From contig NW_002476418.1 in the NCBI RefSeq assembly GCF_000189635.1, positions 868,001-932,000 on the forward strand: a stretch of 64,000 nucleotides of DNA, given 5' to 3'. The position numbers and the translations under genes were made by a program. Source of the stretch: Tetrahymena thermophila SB210. Its lineage: Eukaryota; Ciliophora; Oligohymenophorea; Hymenostomatida; Tetrahymenidae. The notes beneath the pieces are model-generated. The model searched no databases, was not told the origin of the DNA, and saw only the letters and a program-made list of their open reading frames with translations. Every line of letters starts with the position of its first letter. Positions within the stretch are counted from its first letter, which is position 1. Shown in pieces: positions 25,101 to 38,055 of this stretch.

Positions 25101-28100
25101 GATAGAATACCTAATAATTTTTTAAGAAATATCTTACAAATTACTCAAAAGAGTGTTATCTTACTTATCTTAATCACATTACAATAAAAAAATAAAAAGT
25201 TTACACAAATTATATTATCAATCTTTTATGATGTCTGTCTCATTAATTTCCTTTATGAATATACTCTTGAATAATATCATAAAGCACATAACTCATCAAA
25301 AAATAAGTAAAATAAAAAAGAATATTTTCCTCGATATTAATAAATAAATTTTTTACACATGAATTGTTATCAGAAGTGAATTAAGTATAATTATTTATAA
25401 TATTTTAAAAAGTTATCACTACATAATTAAATTTCTAATAAAAAATAAAATATTTTACGTGATTGTTTTATATTTTTTATAAAACTAAAAAATGCTTTTA
25501 TACAACATTAAGCATAATTTCTTATCAAATAACCATAATATTCTTTTTTATAAAATTAAATTAATCAAAATTAACATAAAATTGGTGAGTTTTGAGATGA
25601 CTTATCTGTCAGTCTATATCTGGTATTAATAATATTTTTCTCTGTTCAATTCTTTTATTTAAATAGTATTTGTAAGTTGTAATGTTAATTTATTATTCAT
25701 TTTTATGTTTTTTTATATTTATATTTGTAACCTCAAATAAGAATATTTCTAAAGATTTTCAGATCACCTTCTAATATAAAATCTTGTCTATTAAAAGGCC
25801 TATGAGTTGAATAAAAAAACTCATTTAAAAAATATTATAAAATACAAATTAAAAGAATTTATCTCTAATTGCTTTTTTTTTATGTTTATAAAAATAATTT
25901 CTAGGCCTTTTTTATTTAGGTCCTTGAAGATATATGATTTTTTTTTATAGAATAAGAAATAGCTTTTAAAATAAAATTATGAAAGATTAGCTTTACAGAC
26001 GCAAGAAAAGTGAAAACTATCATGCATTTTTAAAATTATTTGTGAGTAACATCAAATTTTAATTTACATCTAAAAATCATAGCTAGCCTATTGGGAATAT
26101 TTTTAAAAAAAGTCATTTATAAATTTGAACAGATAATTTTATTAAATTGTTGGTTCTTACCTTTCAATAAATAATATATATTAATTTATATTAAAGCATA
26201 AATTAAATACTAAATTTAGCTCAGTTTTATTAATGTACTTCATGTATTAAATTGAAATAAAAATTACTTTTTGAAATTATTTTTTTGTTGGTGTTTACTA
26301 GTGTGAGTTATATGTAATAAAAAAAAATAAAAATAATATTTGTACCAAGAAAAATATTTAAAATTTATAATCAGAATTTAATTTATTTTTGTTTACAATT
26401 AATTACATAATTTCTCAAAAAGTTTCTTTAAACTCAAAATAAATTAATCATCCCCGAAAATATGTAATTTATTTAAAATTATAACAAATTCTTAATTATT
26501 TTAAATAAAAGGCAAATATTTTATTTTCTATCGTTTAATACAAGATGATTCTTATATACCGAAGTTGAAAACATATGAAAAACCTAAATAATCTTTATAG
26601 AGCAAATAAAATTTTTTATAGTTATTATTAAAGTAAAATTTTATAGGTAGTTATAATATAATAAACAGCTTTTTTATAGTTAGTTTTTACTAAAATATTT
26701 TATCTTTGTATAAATTAATAATTATTTACTTAAGAAAATGATTTTTAAGATCTATCAATCTACTCTTTCTCTTTGAGCAATTGTAAACTCTTGTGCTTAA
26801 AAGTAAAATCAAAAATATGTTTTGATATTTATCTTACTTCTTTTGAGAAAAAAAATTAATTAATTTTTTATTAAAGAGACAATTTGTATTGATTACAGTT
26901 CTTAAAATTTACTTACAATAAATACTTCTGATTAAAAAACTCAAACATATCTAAATAAAAAAGTTGTAGTTTGTTTCTTTGAAAATAAATGTAATTTAAA
27001 TTTTAGACTCTGTTTGTCTGGTTAAGTTTATCTTGATATCTTAAGTAATCTTTCAATCATCTTTTATAATTAAATGCTATATTGTTTGAAATATCTTATC
27101 ATCCATAAAAAAATAATTCTTATTTCTGATTTGACTATTTTTAACTTAAAAAAATAAATTTATATTTTTTTAAATGAGATTAATTTACAAATAGAATAAG
27201 GTTAATCAAAATTTAATTCGAAATTTAGATACATTTTATCTGTAAATCCTAGATTTAGATTGGCTTTTTGATCTGGATATCTTAAGAAAATTAAATTTAA
27301 TATTTAATAAAAAATAATTAATTTTCCTTATTTAGTTACTTGAATCAGATATTTAGATTTTGTATTAGATCCAACTTATTGTTCCACAAAATATTACTTT
27401 CTCATTAAGGGGGATGCCAAATTAATCTACCAAACCAAGTAGACAGTCTTAATTTTTTAATAAAAAATGAATAAAGTTTATATTTTTCTGAAACTATTCT
27501 TAATATCTTGGTGTATTAATTATTGAAGAACTAAATAATTAAAATTTAAAATAGTAAACGAATATTTGAAAATACTTTAAAATATGTTCTAATTTAAATT
27601 TATTTAAGTTTTGTTTATTTAACCTTTATTATTTAGTAGAAATTTATATGTTTTTATTAAACTATTAATTAATAATTAAGAATAATGCATTTTAAAATTA
27701 TGATATAAAATTTATTAGAAAATATGAAATATATGTCAGTAATAAACAACTGCATATGTTATATGATTTTCTTTTTATCTAAATATAATAATTTTTTCAC
27801 CTTTAGCTTCCAAAAACTGATTTAAAAAACAGAGAACTGAGTTATGGATTTTTAAAACAATTATTATATAGATAATTATTTCTCATAATTTGCTTTGATA
27901 TTTAATTAAATATATTTTTAATTTCATAAATAATTTAAATAAAAAGTAAATTACTAAAATTTTTTTATTTAAAAAATAATAGAATTACTCTAAAATTAAA
28001 TTATTTTAAAATAAATTATTAAATTTTTACTTTATTTTATATTGATAATTTATTTTAAAAATATTTTTATCTCTAATCAACAAAAATTAATTTCTGCTTT

Positions 28101-29198
28101 TAAAGTTCTCTCAAAAAAATTAATTTCACAATTCTTAAATTTAAAAAAATGATTTTTATTAAGGAAATCTAGTAATTACACATTTTCTAATATTAAGTTA
28201 TGTTCAAAAACTTTTATTTTTTATAACTAAGAGTTTATTATAGCAAATATAACTTATTTTTCTAATTTCTTTGTAATTTTATATATAAAAAGCTTAATGT
28301 CTGGTGAATATAAATCTGTGAAATATTTTATCAGTTTAGATAAGCCATACTAAATAAAAAATAAAAATTAACATTTCATTTAAATTATTTAATTAATTAT
28401 GTTTTTTGATAAATTTTAGTTGATAATCATAAAATACTACTTTTTACTTCAAAAATTGAAATATTATTATTTCAAGTATTATTTCTTATTTTAACTTTTA
28501 TTTATGCTTTTGTGCTATCGAAATAAAATTCTAGACCCTTAAAATTTAGAAAATAATTTAATTATCATAATTTATATAATTAATTATTATAAATAACTTA
28601 TAAATATTTATCATTTTAAGTATTACATTCATTGTAGCAACATAATTAATTTTTAAATTAATATTTCTTTTAAAAATTTCAGAGCTTTCCTCATTCAAAA
28701 ATTTAGATTTTAAATATTTTAAAAGTAAAACAAAGTTTTATTGATTTTATTCAAGTAGACAAGATTGTATTGATATTATTCAACATGACTTTTAAACAAA
28801 ATTGTTTTGATTAATATTTAGAAAATAAACTTTTAAATATTTAGAAATTTTTGCAAATATTATAAAAAAATGCAAATAAAAATGGTATAATCAAATGAAA
28901 AACTTAAAATTTAATAATAAAAAAACATGATTTGTAATTCAAAATAGTAAATTTAGAAAAAAATAGTAAATTCTTTTCAGAGTAATTATTTTTAGAATTT
29001 TAGAAACTGAAATATCGTATCTAAGTGTATAATGACATCACAAATATGCTATCATTTACGTATTAGTAAATCATTATATAATTTTATTATTTAAAAAATA
29101 AATCCACAATAACACAAAAAATAATATAGCGTTAAAAAAATCTTATCAAAAATTAAGAAATAATTATTTAGTAATTCAAAACTTCAGAAGTCAATAAA
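19129..29198. other. Gene-poor stretch of about 10 kb
   Basis: I found no gene in this interval on either strand. It is dominated by A/T runs, with TGA in all frames at short intervals. Slightly G/C-richer islands occur near 20510-20570, 24360-24770 and 27000-27440. Two standard-code-open stretches (24134-24358 minus, 24526-24765 plus) lack any recognisable protein character. Much longer than the other intergenic gaps here (0.3-2 kb). Confidence 0.6.
19256..19289. other. Inverted repeat (stem-loop) downstream of the 138-aa gene
   Basis: ATTAATGAAT at 19257-19266 is followed, after 12 nt, by its exact complement ATTCATTAAT at 19279-19288. One further T-A pair outside gives an 11-bp stem. It lies about 130 nt past the TGA, probably inside the 3' UTR. 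All-A/T-rich stems arise easily by chance. Confidence 0.4.
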
Positions 29199-30532
29199 AT
29201 GGAAAGAATTCAAGCTTTAAACAATCAAATTAGCAAAAATGACACTGCTGGGTTAGGCATGGGCAGATGGGTTATTAAGATGGCAGAACCTTTTGATTTT
29301 TTGCCTACTGGAAAATCTTTAAAGGGTAAAACTGTCCTTATCACTGGTGCTTCTAGAGGTATTGGATTAGCTATTGGCAAGAAATGTGCAAGAGATGGTG
29401 CAAATGTTGTAATTCTTGCAAAGACTGCTGAAGCTCATCCAAAATTAGAAGGTAACATCTTAAATTTCTAACAATAGATATAATTAAACCAGAAGAAAAA
29501 GATATTATGAATACCATACGTTAAATTTTAAGCAATCAAACTATTTAATGAGTTGATAAATTAAAATTTTAATGCACAAATAAAAATCTAATTTGGAAAT
29601 TTTATTAAATAAAGGAACCATCTACACTGCTGCTGAAGAAATAAAAAAAGCAGGAGGTTAAGCTTTGCCAATTGTCTGCGATATCAGATTTGAAGACTAA
29701 GTGAAAAATGCAGTTGAAAAAGCTGTTTAAACCTTTGGTGGAATTGACATTCTTATTAATAACGCATCAGCCATCAGTTTGACTGATACTCCTAACACTG
29801 ACATGAAAAAGTAATAAATATTTTATTTATTAATAAAATAATTGAAGAAATTAAACACCTATTTTAAAACAAAAAATCAAGGTACGATTTAATGCACTCT
29901 ATCAACACTAGAGGTACTTTCTTAGTCTCTAAGTATTGCTAACCCTACCTTAAAAAATCTGAGAACCCTCACATTTTGAATATTTCTCCTCCTTTAAATA
30001 TGGTAAGAATCGATAATTATTTAAAAATATTTGTATGTAGAATTTTAAATTATGATTTTAGATAAACTATTTTTTCTAATTTATAAAATTTTAAATATTA
30101 AATAAAGTAAGCAAAGTGGTTTGGTCCTCACGTTGCCTATACTATGGCTAAATTTGGTATGAGCATGTGTGTTTTAGGTATGAGTGAAGAGTTTAAAGAC
30201 GAAGGTATTGCTGTTAATGCTTTGTGGCCTCGTACTGCTATTGCAACTGCTGCTGTTAAGAACGTTTTAGGAGGAGACAATATGATGAAGACATCTAGAA
30301 ACGAAGACATCATGGCTGATTCTGCATATATTATTCTTACATCCAAATCAAGATCTACCACTGGAAATTTCTTCATTGTAAACTCATTACAAATTTTTTT
30401 AACTTTAAATTAAATATAAATACCTAAAAGGATGATGAAGTTCTTGCTAACAATGGAGTAACTGATTTCAGCAAGTACAGATGCGACCCTAAAGGCTAAG
30501 AATCTGACTTAACTCCTGATTTCTTTATTTGA
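29199..30532 (+). CDS. HSDL2: HSDL2-like short-chain dehydrogenase, 313 aa, no SCP2 domain
   Basis: Five exons: 29199-29451, 29615-29810, 29882-30002, 30108-30377, 30431-30532. They sum to 314 codons with TGA at 30530. This is an NAD(P)-dependent short-chain dehydrogenase/reductase. It has the cofactor motif TGASRGIG (residues 49-56), the NNAS motif near 130, the catalytic Ser in ILNISPP (about 184) and the YxxxK pair (Y201, K205). The runs HPKLEGTIYTAAEEI, ILNISPPLNM and the TPDFF terminus closely match animal HSDL2, a mitochondrial/peroxisomal protein of lipid metabolism. Animal HSDL2 continues into an SCP2 sterol-carrier domain; here the protein stops at that junction, so only the oxidoreductase half is present. 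About 40 residues precede the fold and could be a targeting extension. There is no C-terminal SKL-type signal. Confidence 0.9.
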
Positions 30533-31582
30533 ATACTTTTAAGAAAATTAAACAATAATATTTACTTTTAATATTTATATTTAGTATACTTTTATCGATC
30601 TATATGCTTGTTTGTTTAAGAACTTAAAATAAAGTTTTATCTAAAGATTTACTATTTAGAATAATTTTTATTTATCTTTAATTATCTCTTTAAGCAACTT
30701 ACTTAATCTGTATTTTTATTTTATTAATATTCTAAAAATATCAAAATAATTTTTAACAAAACCATCAAACTTACCTTTTCTTTGTTAAATTATCCTAAAA
30801 GTTAATAATAGATGAATAATTCAAATCAATAATGTTATTAGTAGTAATTATTTATTTATAATGATTAATATATACATCATTCTATTTAGAATGGATTTTA
30901 TCTGATGTTAATAGTTGCAAATTAAAAAAAATTCAAAGCTTAATTTTTTTAAGTTAAAAAAAACAAAACTAAAAAATAGTAATGACAAACAAATGTATTT
31001 TATAAATAATTTTTTTTGACAAATAATATTTTTCAACAATCATAAAGTCTTTCTCTTTTATATGGTATTTATGAAATTACTGTAACTCCTCAAGTACTCA
31101 CTGCTTGTTATTTTTTAGCTATAAATGAAAATATAAAAAAATATGCTATATTATTTTTTTTATGTAAAGCTTATTTCTAAGTATCTGGTCATGAGAAATT
31201 ACAGTAAATAATAAATAACTATTTATAAAGTAAACATTTTAAAATAGCTTTAATATAAATTTAGCTTTTGTTAGTAATTCATTTAGAAATACTTATTTTT
31301 TTGAATAAAAATAGTTATAATTATTATCAAGGAATTTCTCCGATGTCATTATTTGCATTATTTTTATCTATTTTATTGATCAGAAAATATTTAGCTGCGT
31401 CTATAAGAACATATAAGTGTTTATAATTAATTTGTTTAGTGTCTATAGACTATTTCTGATGCTCAACTATTGTTTGAATTGAATTTTGTATTATAATTAA
31501 TATAAAATATCAATAAATAAGACAAAAATCTCAAAAAAAAAAAAAGTTTATGGAATTAATGAGTGTTAATAACTAAAATAAA
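30533..31582. other. Intergenic region
   Basis: Contains the 3' flank of the HSDL2-like gene and the 5' flank of the vWA gene. One frame is open from about 31030 to 31455 on the plus strand and encodes a hydrophobic sequence without an ATG. I could not establish it as a gene, and it is discussed as a finding. Confidence 0.5.
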
Positions 31583-33826
31583 ATGAAATTCAATTTAATC
31601 AGTGAATTAAAGGCAATTAAACCTGGTAATTTGAGAGATTTCATCTGCGGTATTGAGCTAGAGCTCGAAAATAATAACAATAATGATGCTAGACTGCCTG
31701 TTGATATCATTTGCTTAATCGATAACAGTGGGTCAATGGCTGGTAAAAAGGCTCAGTTAGTTAGAAAATCTCTTAAATATTTACTAAAAATTCTAGAAAA
31801 AGGGGATCAGATTAGCCTTGTTTCCTTTTCATCTACTGCTAAAACTTTGTGCCCACTTACCTAAGTAAATGACGAAAATAAATAGTAAATAAAATCAGCG
31901 ATAAAATAAATTAATGGCTAAGGAGGTACTTTTGTAATTCCAGGATTTAAAGAGGTTACTAAAATTCTTAATTCAAGAAAAGAATAAAGAGAGCAAACAT
32001 TTATCCTTTTGCTAACAGATGGAGAATTTGGAGATATAGATTCTGGGAAGGTTATTTAAAATATTAATAGACTTTTCACTTAATCAGAAATACAGAAGAC
32101 TCCTTATATCTATACCTATGGATACGGAGATGATGTTAACCCAGAGATACTCTAAGAAATAGCTCAAAAATTCTAAGGAAAGTATTGCCTAATTTCAAAT
32201 GTGTAGTAAGTTACCGACTGGTTTTTACTTTCTGTTAGCAGTTTTTTAAAATGCTCTTGTAAAGAATTGTCTATCAAAATCAAAGAAGTTAGAAAAGACT
32301 TAGCTTATATCAAGCAAACAATTGGAGGAGAAATCATATGGAGATAACAAAACTATTAAACAAGAGAATTTGAAATTTACATTCCCTTACTCATTCCTGG
32401 AGACAAAAAGTGTTTTGTTTTTCAATGCTCATTAGACAGCGGTTCTTAAGCAAATAATCTTAATAACAAAATCATAGTCCTTGAGGCCTAGATTAACTAT
32501 CAAAGTATAGATAATAAAGGAGAAAAATAGACTTGTACTTTAAATAGCAATCTCGCTATTTAGCTTTTATCTGATGTGGAATAGTAAAAATAAGACATGG
32601 AGATAGAGTAAAGTAACCCTGAAATAATAACTTCATTGCAAGAGCCTTACTATGAAAATTTGATAGTTACATTCTACAGAGGTCTTGGTGGCAAAGCTAT
32701 AAAGGAATCCTCAGATATCATCTAGTCTGAATAGAATTACTCCAAAGCAAAAGAAAATCTAAATTCTTTTAAGTAAACCCTAAATTAAGTATGTAAGAAT
32801 TTCCTTGACAACAAAGGAATTCAGCATCTGCTTGAAGACATCGAAAAAGCTTTAACTGGCTGTGATCCTAGAAAGTACTATAGAGGACACTTTTAAAAAA
32901 TGAATGCAGTTCACGAGAGAAGAAGTCGCTCTAATTCCCATGATGAAGATTGGAATTAAGAAAACAAAGAAGCTATACGCAGGTACAGAAATAGAGAAAT
33001 CGCCCTAAGTGATTCAGATAGGAGCATCAGTAGAAGCAAAAGCAGATCGAACAGTAGAAATAGATATGCTAAAAGAGCTGGCAGTAGCTTAAGCAGAAGT
33101 AAAAGTAGAAGCATCAGCAGGAGTTACAGTGAAAGTCTAAGCAGAAGCTACAGCAAGGACTCAGGTAGTAGCGAAAGTTAAACAAGTGATAACAAAAATA
33201 ATAACAATTAACATTATTAAAGAAATAATAGATTTAGAAATAATAATAATAGGTCAAGGTTAAACTAAGTCTCAGCAAAAAGATCAAGATCTAATTCTAG
33301 ATCTTAACAAAGGTAAAAAAGCAATCAATCATTTAGTTATTCATCTGATAGTCTTCATTTTACTTCACGATCAGTATCGACTGAAAGTGATAAATTTTCA
33401 ACTGAAACATATTCAAAATAATCTTTAAAAAATAATGAAAATAATTTAAATTCTTCAACTTCATTATCATAAAATTCTTCAAATTTACGTTCTCCATAAG
33501 ATTCTGAATTTTAACCCTAATAATTATCATAGTAATCAAATTCTTAAATTATTAGATCTAGTTCAAGAAATAATCGCAGCTATTCGCCAAGAAAAAGAAG
33601 TGTCAGCTATTCTAGACAAAGACGCAATTATTCACCAATAAGAAATCGTAGTCAATCCCCAAGAAGGAATAATAACTAAAGGTAATATTCAAGGAAATAC
33701 AATAGAAATAACTTTAAAAGTCAGTACAGAAGAAGTGTGAGTAGATCAAGGTCTGATTCAAGGTCAAGAAGCTACAGTAGAGAAAATAACAGAAGACAAA
33801 GAAGAATCGGTTACAGAAGATACTGA
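31583..33826 (+). CDS. von Willebrand factor A domain protein with RS-rich C-terminal tail, 747 aa
   Basis: Intronless: ATG 31583 to TGA 33824-33826, 748 codons. The vWA domain spans about residues 38-225. All metal-ion-dependent adhesion site residues are visible: D47-x-S49-x-S51 (DNSGSM), T116 in the GQGGT turn, and D146 in LLTDGE. It is therefore likely to bind divalent metal and a protein partner. A beta-rich region follows (about 225-345, with a PGDKKCF turn), as in cytosolic vWA proteins linked to ubiquitin ligases. Next comes a helical segment ending near 440. From about 445 to the end the protein is low complexity: Arg-Ser/Ser-Arg dipeptides, Asn-rich runs and RSYSPRKRS-type motifs, i.e. 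an SR-like domain of about 300 residues. No signal peptide or membrane segment. SR domains normally act in nuclear RNA processing; coupling one to a vWA domain is unusual. Confidence 0.85.
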
Positions 33827-35148
33827 TCAACTACACTAAATTTATTAAGCAGCAAGGAGTAGCTATCAAAAACAAATATAAACTGTAAGAAAATTATAAT
33901 ATTTAATTATTTTGATGAAAAGAGCAAGTGGAAGAATATGAGAAGGACCAATATTAAAGACAAAGATTGAGAAGTAGTTGATGACTAAAAAAATGAGGTG
34001 TGATAAATCTCTTTCTATGAAGTAGATGTACGATTTACAAATGTAAATATTTAAGTTTTAACTTTGGGTTCAAATTAAATTTTTTAATTAAAAATTGTTG
34101 TTTAATTAAAAATAATATTTTTTAAAATAAAAATATTAAAGATAATCTAAAATGAATAATAAAAGATTATGTATTTGTAGATCGTACGAGTTTTACTTGA
34201 GCACAAGCTTGAGTTGACTCCAAACGACACACAAATTCAAGCATAATTCTTTTTCAATCATTCATTCAATATTAAAACTTCTCTCATAAACCCAATCAAC
34301 CTTGTCCATAAATAAAAAATAATCAATCGTTCTCCAATTCGACTTAAATTGATTAATTACTTTATTTGTGTGACTATATCACTTCTCATTATATTTTTAA
34401 ATATATAAATATATTAATTTGCTTTGATTAGCTTGATAATTTTGCTCTAAGATCTATCTTTCTGTTGTCTGTCTGTCTGAATGAGTGTTTGTGCTTTTTT
34501 AATATTTTTCATGAATGAAGTTTAGTTTATTTGATTATATTGCACTTTATTTTATTGGTTTCATTAAGTTCAATAACATTTTTTTTGGTACTTTTTTTGT
34601 TTTTCTATTTTGCTTTTGACTTATTTTAACTTTTTGGTATTTTATATGTTTTTGTACTTTGCCTTAATATTTAGTTTCTTTGTTTAATGTTTGAATGAAT
34701 TTTAAATTTTAATTGTTTTTTGTTTTGTTATTTTGTGGTTGATTTTATTTATTTAATTTGTAAAATTTGAAATTAAAAAAATATGCTGTTGTGCTACAAT
34801 AGTAAAGTTTAAACATAATAAAATGATAAATTAGCTTTACTCTTAAATAGATAAAAATTTGGAAATATAAATTTGTTTGGTTAATATTTATTTAGCAATT
34901 TCGTATATTTTTTTTCTAAAAGTATTTGTGGATGCAAAATGCTGAATGAAAAAGAGAAAATAAATAAGGATGGAAAACAATTTCCATAGACTTATGTAAA
35001 AAAAATAATTATGAAATTTCGTAATAGAGTAAAAATTTAATTAAGATTTGCTTACTAAAAAATTCATTAGAATTTACCTTATTAAAAGAAGTTCATTTGA
35101 TTATAATAAAGCACTAAAAATCACTTAAAAACCAAATTGTTATTCTCT
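33827..35148. other. Intergenic region with a G/C-richer island
   Basis: 1.3 kb between the vWA and DHHC genes. Most is A/T-rich. The stretch 34175-34275 is clearly richer in G and C and contains repeated CTTGAG/CAAGCTT words. No gene could be assigned. Confidence 0.5.
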
Positions 35149-38055
35149 ATGTGCTGCTACAATAGTTAAAATATAAACAACGGATTTTCAAAAAAACCTC
35201 ATATTTTTCAAATAGGAAGTTATTTAATATTTATCTACATAGCTTTTGTTTAATACTGGCTTCTCACTCCTTCCTAAGAACAAGGAGTAGAAAGAGTAGA
35301 AATAATATCATGATAAAAACATAATTAAATTATTTTTTTATAAAATTGCAGATTTCCTGTCTCATTATTTCTTCAGTCTTATTTTTTTCAGTTATTATAA
35401 GCGCTATACTTGCCGCTGCTACAGACCCAACTGATTTAATAGTAAAAAAGTATAAAATGTCCTTAGAAAGTGGGTAATTTTACTTTTTATTTTTTATTAT
35501 TTTTCATATATCAATCTATTAAAATATTAATTTTTAGGGAGTGGTTTGACGTTTCCCAATACAGATTATATTGTGATTAATGCATTTCATTTGTTTCAGA
35601 CACATCTAAGCATTGTAGAAGATGCAACAGGTATCAATTTACACAATACTCTTATTTTAATAACTATTCAAAAGTTCAGATAAATACAGCTATTTTTAAA
35701 AAATATAAACGAGAATTTAATACACATAGTAGGTGTTTTAGTGATTTAATTTAACAAAATTTTTAATTTTAAATAAAGATGTGTTTAAAATTTTGACCAT
35801 CACTGTAAGTGGATAAACAATTGCATCGGACAATATAACTATAAGTAATTATAATTCATACATAAATAACATTTTTTTAATATAAGAAAAATCACACTTT
35901 TAGTTATTTATTTACTAAGCAATTGAATTGCTTTTGTAGATTAGAAATACTCTATCTGTAGAACAATTTATATCTAATTATTAAGATAATAATAAAAATA
36001 ATTATAGATCTTTTTTATGGATGATTATATCTGTTATGTTCTTCAGTCTATTTGAGTTGATTCAGCAGATTTTATGTATAGTTAGGCTTCATAAATTCTC
36101 AAATTAGTTGAGTAAAAAGTTAGATTTAAGCCCTATTGGAGCAGGAATCATCTCATACAGTGCTTTGATTCTGACTTTAATAATTTTCATACTTATTTCT
36201 AACCTTGTATTTCTTCATATCTGGTTGATTACTAAAAAGATGACAACCTATGAGTATATTATCTAATTGAGAGAAATTAAGAGAGTTAAATAAAATTAAA
36301 AAGCACTAATGCTACTTTCTAAAAATAAATAGTAAGAGCAAGCAATCAAATTAGAGTAAGATAAGTTAAAGAAAACGATTGAAAATGTATAAAAGTAGGA
36401 TTAATAGTCTGATTAGTCTTCTAAATCAGGTTATGGAGATGAAGAATTTGAAGAGCAGAAATCTAATGTCATGAACAATGGTGGTGAGACTAGAAAGCAC
36501 CGCACTTCGATTAACAATAAAAAAGAAATAAGTATTTATTCATCTACAAATAATAAGCCTGATAAAGTCGACCATGAAGTAGTAGGGAATTTAGAAACCA
36601 ATAGAACTAAGAAACAGATCAATGATATATAAAATTAGATAGTCTAAATTGCAAATGAGCAGTAACAGCAAATAGATTAATAAAGCATATAGCAGTAATT
36701 TTTTATAGCTTTTATTAATTAATTATTTAACTTTATTCAAAAAGGATATTAGAAAAGCAAGAAACAGATTCAATTATAAATCGGTCCATGCGAAAGCTTA
36801 GAAAAGTAAAAATTTCTTTATTTTATTTCAAAATTAATTTATATAAAATGGAAATTTTAAAAAATTACATGATAAGATGGATATAATATCAACTCAATTA
36901 ATGAGGAAGAGTGACTATTTTCTATTTAAATAATTTTATTAAAAAGGTTTTATGACTTTAGTAAATATTAAAACAATTTAATTTTAAATTTTCCATAAAT
37001 TTAAATAGAATTAAGAACTTTTAATTGACTTTTACAATTGATTTTTAAATTCCATACAAATAAAAATAAGAACTTTTAATTTTTGGATATTATTTTAGTA
37101 AATACAATTTTTTATGATAGATTGTTTCTCTCAAAATGGTGTTTCCTGAGAAAGAGCTAGTACATGTTAGCTAGCCTTAAAGTAGAAATTAGAGTGTTAG
37201 CAGTATTTAACAAAGTATTAATCATGTCTATAATTAGAGTGATAATATTTTTACAAGCAAGTAAGCAGCTCTTAAAGCACCATAAAATAGTGAATAAAAG
37301 AGCTAAAATAAAGTTGCTATGCAGTATCCTTAAAATGAAAATTCAATAATTTCACTAAAGTAACCAATCTCGCAGGAACAATAAAACAAAATATTTAAAA
37401 ACCAATCGATAAGCAATGTAGAGATTTAGTAAGAAAAGGTTTTCTTTTCAAGTATGTAAAATCCAACCAAAAAAGAGCATGAACTAAATAATAGAGTTTT
37501 CAGTCCAGGAAAAACAAGATAAGTACTTGAGACAGACGAAAGCTTTGAAAAAAATTTAAATTTATAAAAGAAAATAGTGTAAATTTATAAAGAAGTTTTA
37601 AATACATATAAAAATATTTTATTAATTAATAAAACAGAGTTGATGGAGGCAGATAAAATGAGATATAGAATAATATAAATGAAAAAATGAAACAGTAATC
37701 ATTTGAAATAAATATTCTAGATGAGAATAATTAAGGTAACTCTGTACCTTTGAATATATAATCATTTTAAAATGATAATTCAATGTTAAATTAACTGAAT
37801 CAAACTTTAGAAGAAAATAATAAAACAAGAGATAAAATTATTAATTATGACTAAACAGAAAAAGATTTAGAAAATCAAATCAACTTGTAAGAAAATTTAT
37901 TGAAACAAGATGAAAAAAGTTTAGAAGAAAAATAGCTAAGCTAATTAATTAACCAAAATAATGATATAATCTAAAGTAAAAAATAGGAAATTTAGCAAAC
38001 TATATAATTTAAAATTTAATCTAAGCTACATTTTGACGACTTTGAACAGTCATGA
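35149..38055 (+). CDS. DHHC palmitoyltransferase, ZDHHC1/11 type, with long Q/N-rich tail, 701 aa
   Basis: Nine exons: 35149-35295, 35352-35473, 35538-35630, 35779-35844, 35904-35957, 36008-36694, 36745-36805, 37121-37578, 37638-38055. Phases sum to 702 codons ending TGA. The enzyme S-acylates cytosolic cysteines of membrane proteins. The zinc-binding cysteine-rich domain spans about 100-142 (C102, C105, H115, C116, C119, C122), with the catalytic D127-H-H-C130 followed by KWINNC. Four membrane segments lie at about 22-40, 50-71, 162-186 and 206-235. A DPTD motif (74-77) follows helix 2 and TTYEYI (240-245) follows helix 4; both match the ZDHHC1/11 subfamily, as does the N-terminal PHxxQI segment. 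Beyond about residue 250 comes a tail of some 450 residues, charged then Gln/Asn-rich with possible coiled coil. The core is certain; exons 8-9 are supported by phase and composition only. Confidence 0.85.
36806..37120 (+). other. Intron of the DHHC gene (315 nt)
   Basis: GTAAAAATTT donor and ATGATAG acceptor join two phase-0 exons in the tail-coding part of the palmitoyltransferase gene. No other content seen. If this splice is wrong, the tail from 37121 could belong to a separate gene starting at the ATG near 37136. Confidence 0.5.

Noticed and set aside
37121..38055. Separate gene starting at the ATG near 37136
   Set aside because: Joining to the DHHC gene gives exact phase closure and similar Q/N-rich composition; kept as one gene with the caveat stated.
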